This document shows, one piece after another, positions 62,466 to 64,000 of a stretch of DNA of 64,000 nucleotides. Source of the DNA: Anaeromyxobacter oryzae (GTDB lineage Bacteria; Myxococcota; Myxococcia; Myxococcales; Anaeromyxobacteraceae). Positions within the stretch are counted from its first letter, which is position 1. Every line of letters begins with the position of its first letter. The notes beneath the pieces were generated by a model. It did no database searches and was not told the origin of the DNA. It worked only from the letters and a program-made list of their open reading frames with translations. The stretch is taken from the NCBI RefSeq assembly GCF_023169945.1, contig NZ_AP025591.1, positions 2,192,501-2,256,500 on the forward strand, in the 5' to 3' direction. The translations under genes were made by a program, and so were the position numbers.

Positions 62466-64000
62466 TTGCTCGTCGTCGGCGACTGGGTGCTCCGCGACGT
62501 CGAGCGCGACGTCGCCGCTCACGCGCCCGAGCGCGGCGGCGCGCTCCTCGGTCCGCGGCTTCGCCCGCTCGTCACGCGCTTCGTCGCGGATCCGGACGGC
62601 GCGAGCACCGACGCCACCTGGGCCCCGTCCCGAGCCCTCGATGCCGCCGTGAAGACGCTCGAGCGCGAGGACGGCCTCGAGCTGAAGGGCGTCGTCCACT
62701 CCCACCCGCCGCATCGGTCCGGTCCCTCGGAGCAGGACGTCCGCGAGCTCGCCCGCGGGCTCGAGCGGAACCCCCACCTGGCCTGTTACCTCGCGCCCGT
62801 GGTCACCCGGGGCGCCGCGACTCCGCTCGCCGCGCACGAGGTCGCGCTGCCGTCGGGCCGGATCTCCTGGTTCGCCGCGTGGCGGGCGCCCGGGAACGGG
62901 GCAGCGGTGCTGCCCTTCCCCCTGCGCGTGCTCCCGCTCCTCCGCGACCTCGAGCGCCTCGCGCACGCCCTCGGCGCCCGCGATCCCACCATGCTCCTCG
63001 CCGACGCGGGCGCGGGCCTCGCGCCGGCGGGGCGGCTCGCGCTGCCCGGCGGCCTCGCGCTCCTGGTCCTCGCCGGCGAGCACTACCCGGCCCAGCCGCC
63101 CGTCCTCCTCGCGACCCGCGGCGACGAGGTCGAGCAGCTCGAGATCTCCTGGCGGCTCTCGACGCCGGAGGACCAGCGGCTCCTCGACGGGACGCGCGCG
63201 GTCCTCGTCCCGCCGGGACCGTACCGGCGCGTCTTCGGCCCCCGCGACGGCGCCGCGCTCACGGCCGATCCGGAGAAGGCCGCCCTCGCCGGCTGGACCG
63301 CCCGCCTCGGCGGCGAGGCGCCGGAGGCAGCCGCAGCGGCGCTCCACGGGGCGCTCCTGGCGCGCGGCGCGGGCCTCCTCTCCGCGTCGCTGCGGAGCCG
63401 GCGCGTGCTCGTGGCGGGGCTCGGATCCGTGGGCTCGTACGTCGCGGAGCAGCTCGCGCGGAGCGGCGTCGGCGCGCTGTCGCTCCTCGACCCGGAGCGC
63501 GTCGAGGCGGCGAACCTCTCCCGGACCGCGTACGCGGCCGAGGACGTCGGGCGCTCGAAGACGGAGGCGCTCGCGAGACGGCTGCTCGCGATCGCGCCCG
63601 CGGCCGAGATCGCGCTCCACGCGAAGGCGGTCCAGGACCTCTCCCCCGGCGAGCTCGACGCGCTCGTTCGCGCCGCCGATCTCGTCGTGGCCGCGACCGA
63701 CGATCCCGCCGCGCAGCGCGCCCTCGACCGGTTCGCCTACGCGCGCGGGCGGCCGGCGCTCTTCGTGGGACTCTACGCGGGCGCAAACGGCGGCGAGGTG
63801 ATCCTGACGGTTCCGGAGCGGACCGCCTGCTACCTGTGCGCGACCCGGGCGCGCCACGCCGTCGAGCGAGGCGCCGGCGCGGTCGCGCGCGCGATCGACT
63901 ACGGCACCGGCAGGCTCGCCGGAGAGAGCGCGCTCGGCGCCGACATCCAGCACGTCGCGAGCGCGGCGGTGAAGCTCGCGCTGTCGCTGCTCCTGCCGGG
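62466..64000 (+). CDS. JAMM (JAB) isopeptidase fused to a ThiF/E1-like domain (3' end outside the window)
   Basis: At least 511 residues are visible, open to the window edge. The N-terminal JAMM domain has Glu22 in PERGGALLG and the full H-x-H-x7-S-x2-D motif: His78, His80, Ser88, Asp91. Residues about 175-235 include LALLVLAGEHYPAQPPVLL, which resembles the core strands of an E2/RWD fold and may be a degenerate one. From about 310 a ThiF/E1 domain begins with GLGSVG (318-323), a DPERVEAANLSR segment, and C-x2-C at Cys455 and Cys458 for zinc. The start is TTG 62466 or GTG 62487. It should activate a ubiquitin-like protein and also cleave it. Confidence 0.82.
   Translation, partial: MLVVGDWVLRDVERDVAAHAPERGGALLGPRLRPLVTRFVADPDGASTDATWAPSRALDAAVKTLEREDGLELKGVVHSHPPHRSGPSEQDVRELARGLERNPHLACYLAPVVTRGAATPLAAHEVALPSGRISWFAAWRAPGNGAAVLPFPLRVLPLLRDLERLAHALGARDPTMLLADAGAGLAPAGRLALPGGLALLVLAGEHYPAQPPVLLATRGDEVEQLEISWRLSTPEDQRLLDGTRAVLVPPGPYRRVFGPRDGAALTADPEKAALAGWTARLGGEAPEAAAAALHGALLARGAGLLSASLRSRRVLVAGLGSVGSYVAEQLARSGVGALSLLDPERVEAANLSRTAYAAEDVGRSKTEALARRLLAIAPAAEIALHAKAVQDLSPGELDALVRAADLVVAATDDPAAQRALDRFAYARGRPALFVGLYAGANGGEVILTVPERTACYLCATRARHAVERGAGAVARAIDYGTGRLAGESALGADIQHVASAAVKLALSLLLP

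Overview
The window is very GC-rich with G/C-biased third codon positions. Its gene content (form I CO dehydrogenase, c-type cytochrome, 2-oxoacid:ferredoxin oxidoreductase, several enhancer-binding activators, a candidate selenoprotein) fits an anaerobic or facultative deltaproteobacterium, most likely a myxobacterium such as Anaeromyxobacter. That assignment is an inference from composition and gene families. I found no rRNA, tRNA, CRISPR array, prophage or intact insertion sequence.

Layout. 1-4000: two near-identical copies, about 3.6 kb apart, of a gene for a membrane-anchored H-protein-like domain that lacks the lipoyl lysine, each followed by a terminator; between them lie a small membrane protein, a UPF0178 protein, a DUF1963 protein and a 25-residue membrane peptide. 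4040-8712: an archaemetzincin divergent from a PflX-like radical SAM protein, three CBS-domain genes in one operon, and a phosphoribosyltransferase. 8880-13827: RNB ribonuclease, LOG-family protein, small membrane protein, AsmA-like protein. 13886-15292: DsrE-like protein, a HesB/IscA-like gene with an in-frame UGA (probable selenoprotein) and an ABM monooxygenase. 15451-18325: STAS protein, anti-sigma factor, ECF sigma factor and a secreted cupredoxin-like protein, with GGAAC-type ECF promoters. 18457-24482: AddB-like nuclease and AddA-like helicase-nuclease. 24553-27295: ECF41 sigma factor, NAD(P)-binding protein and a frameshifted DUF3592-like gene.

27517-36609 is a nine-gene form I CO dehydrogenase locus (two XdhC-type maturation proteins, MocA-like protein, CoxD, CoxE, CoxG, then the structural genes coxM-coxS-coxL). 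Convergent to it, 36585-39797 encodes two flavoproteins and an OsmC protein. The OsmC gene has a near-consensus sigma-54 promoter and lies divergent from a GAF/PAS enhancer-binding activator. A GlgX-type debranching enzyme, a DUF4389 membrane protein and an SPL-family radical SAM protein follow. 46964-51877 is a 2-oxoacid:ferredoxin oxidoreductase operon whose first gene fuses the gamma subunit to a GltD-like flavoprotein and a ferredoxin; it too has a sigma-54-type promoter and a divergent PAS-PAS activator. 53903-61353 carries a lipoprotein, a sirtuin, cytochrome c, a VOC protein, an F420-reductase-like protein, a CopB-type ATPase and a MocR regulator.

The window ends inside a ubiquitin-like conjugation operon: an E2-like protein, a 62-residue protein of unknown role, and a protein joining a JAMM isopeptidase to a ThiF/E1 domain (cut by the window edge). 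This operon and the UGA-containing HesB gene are the two most interesting items.
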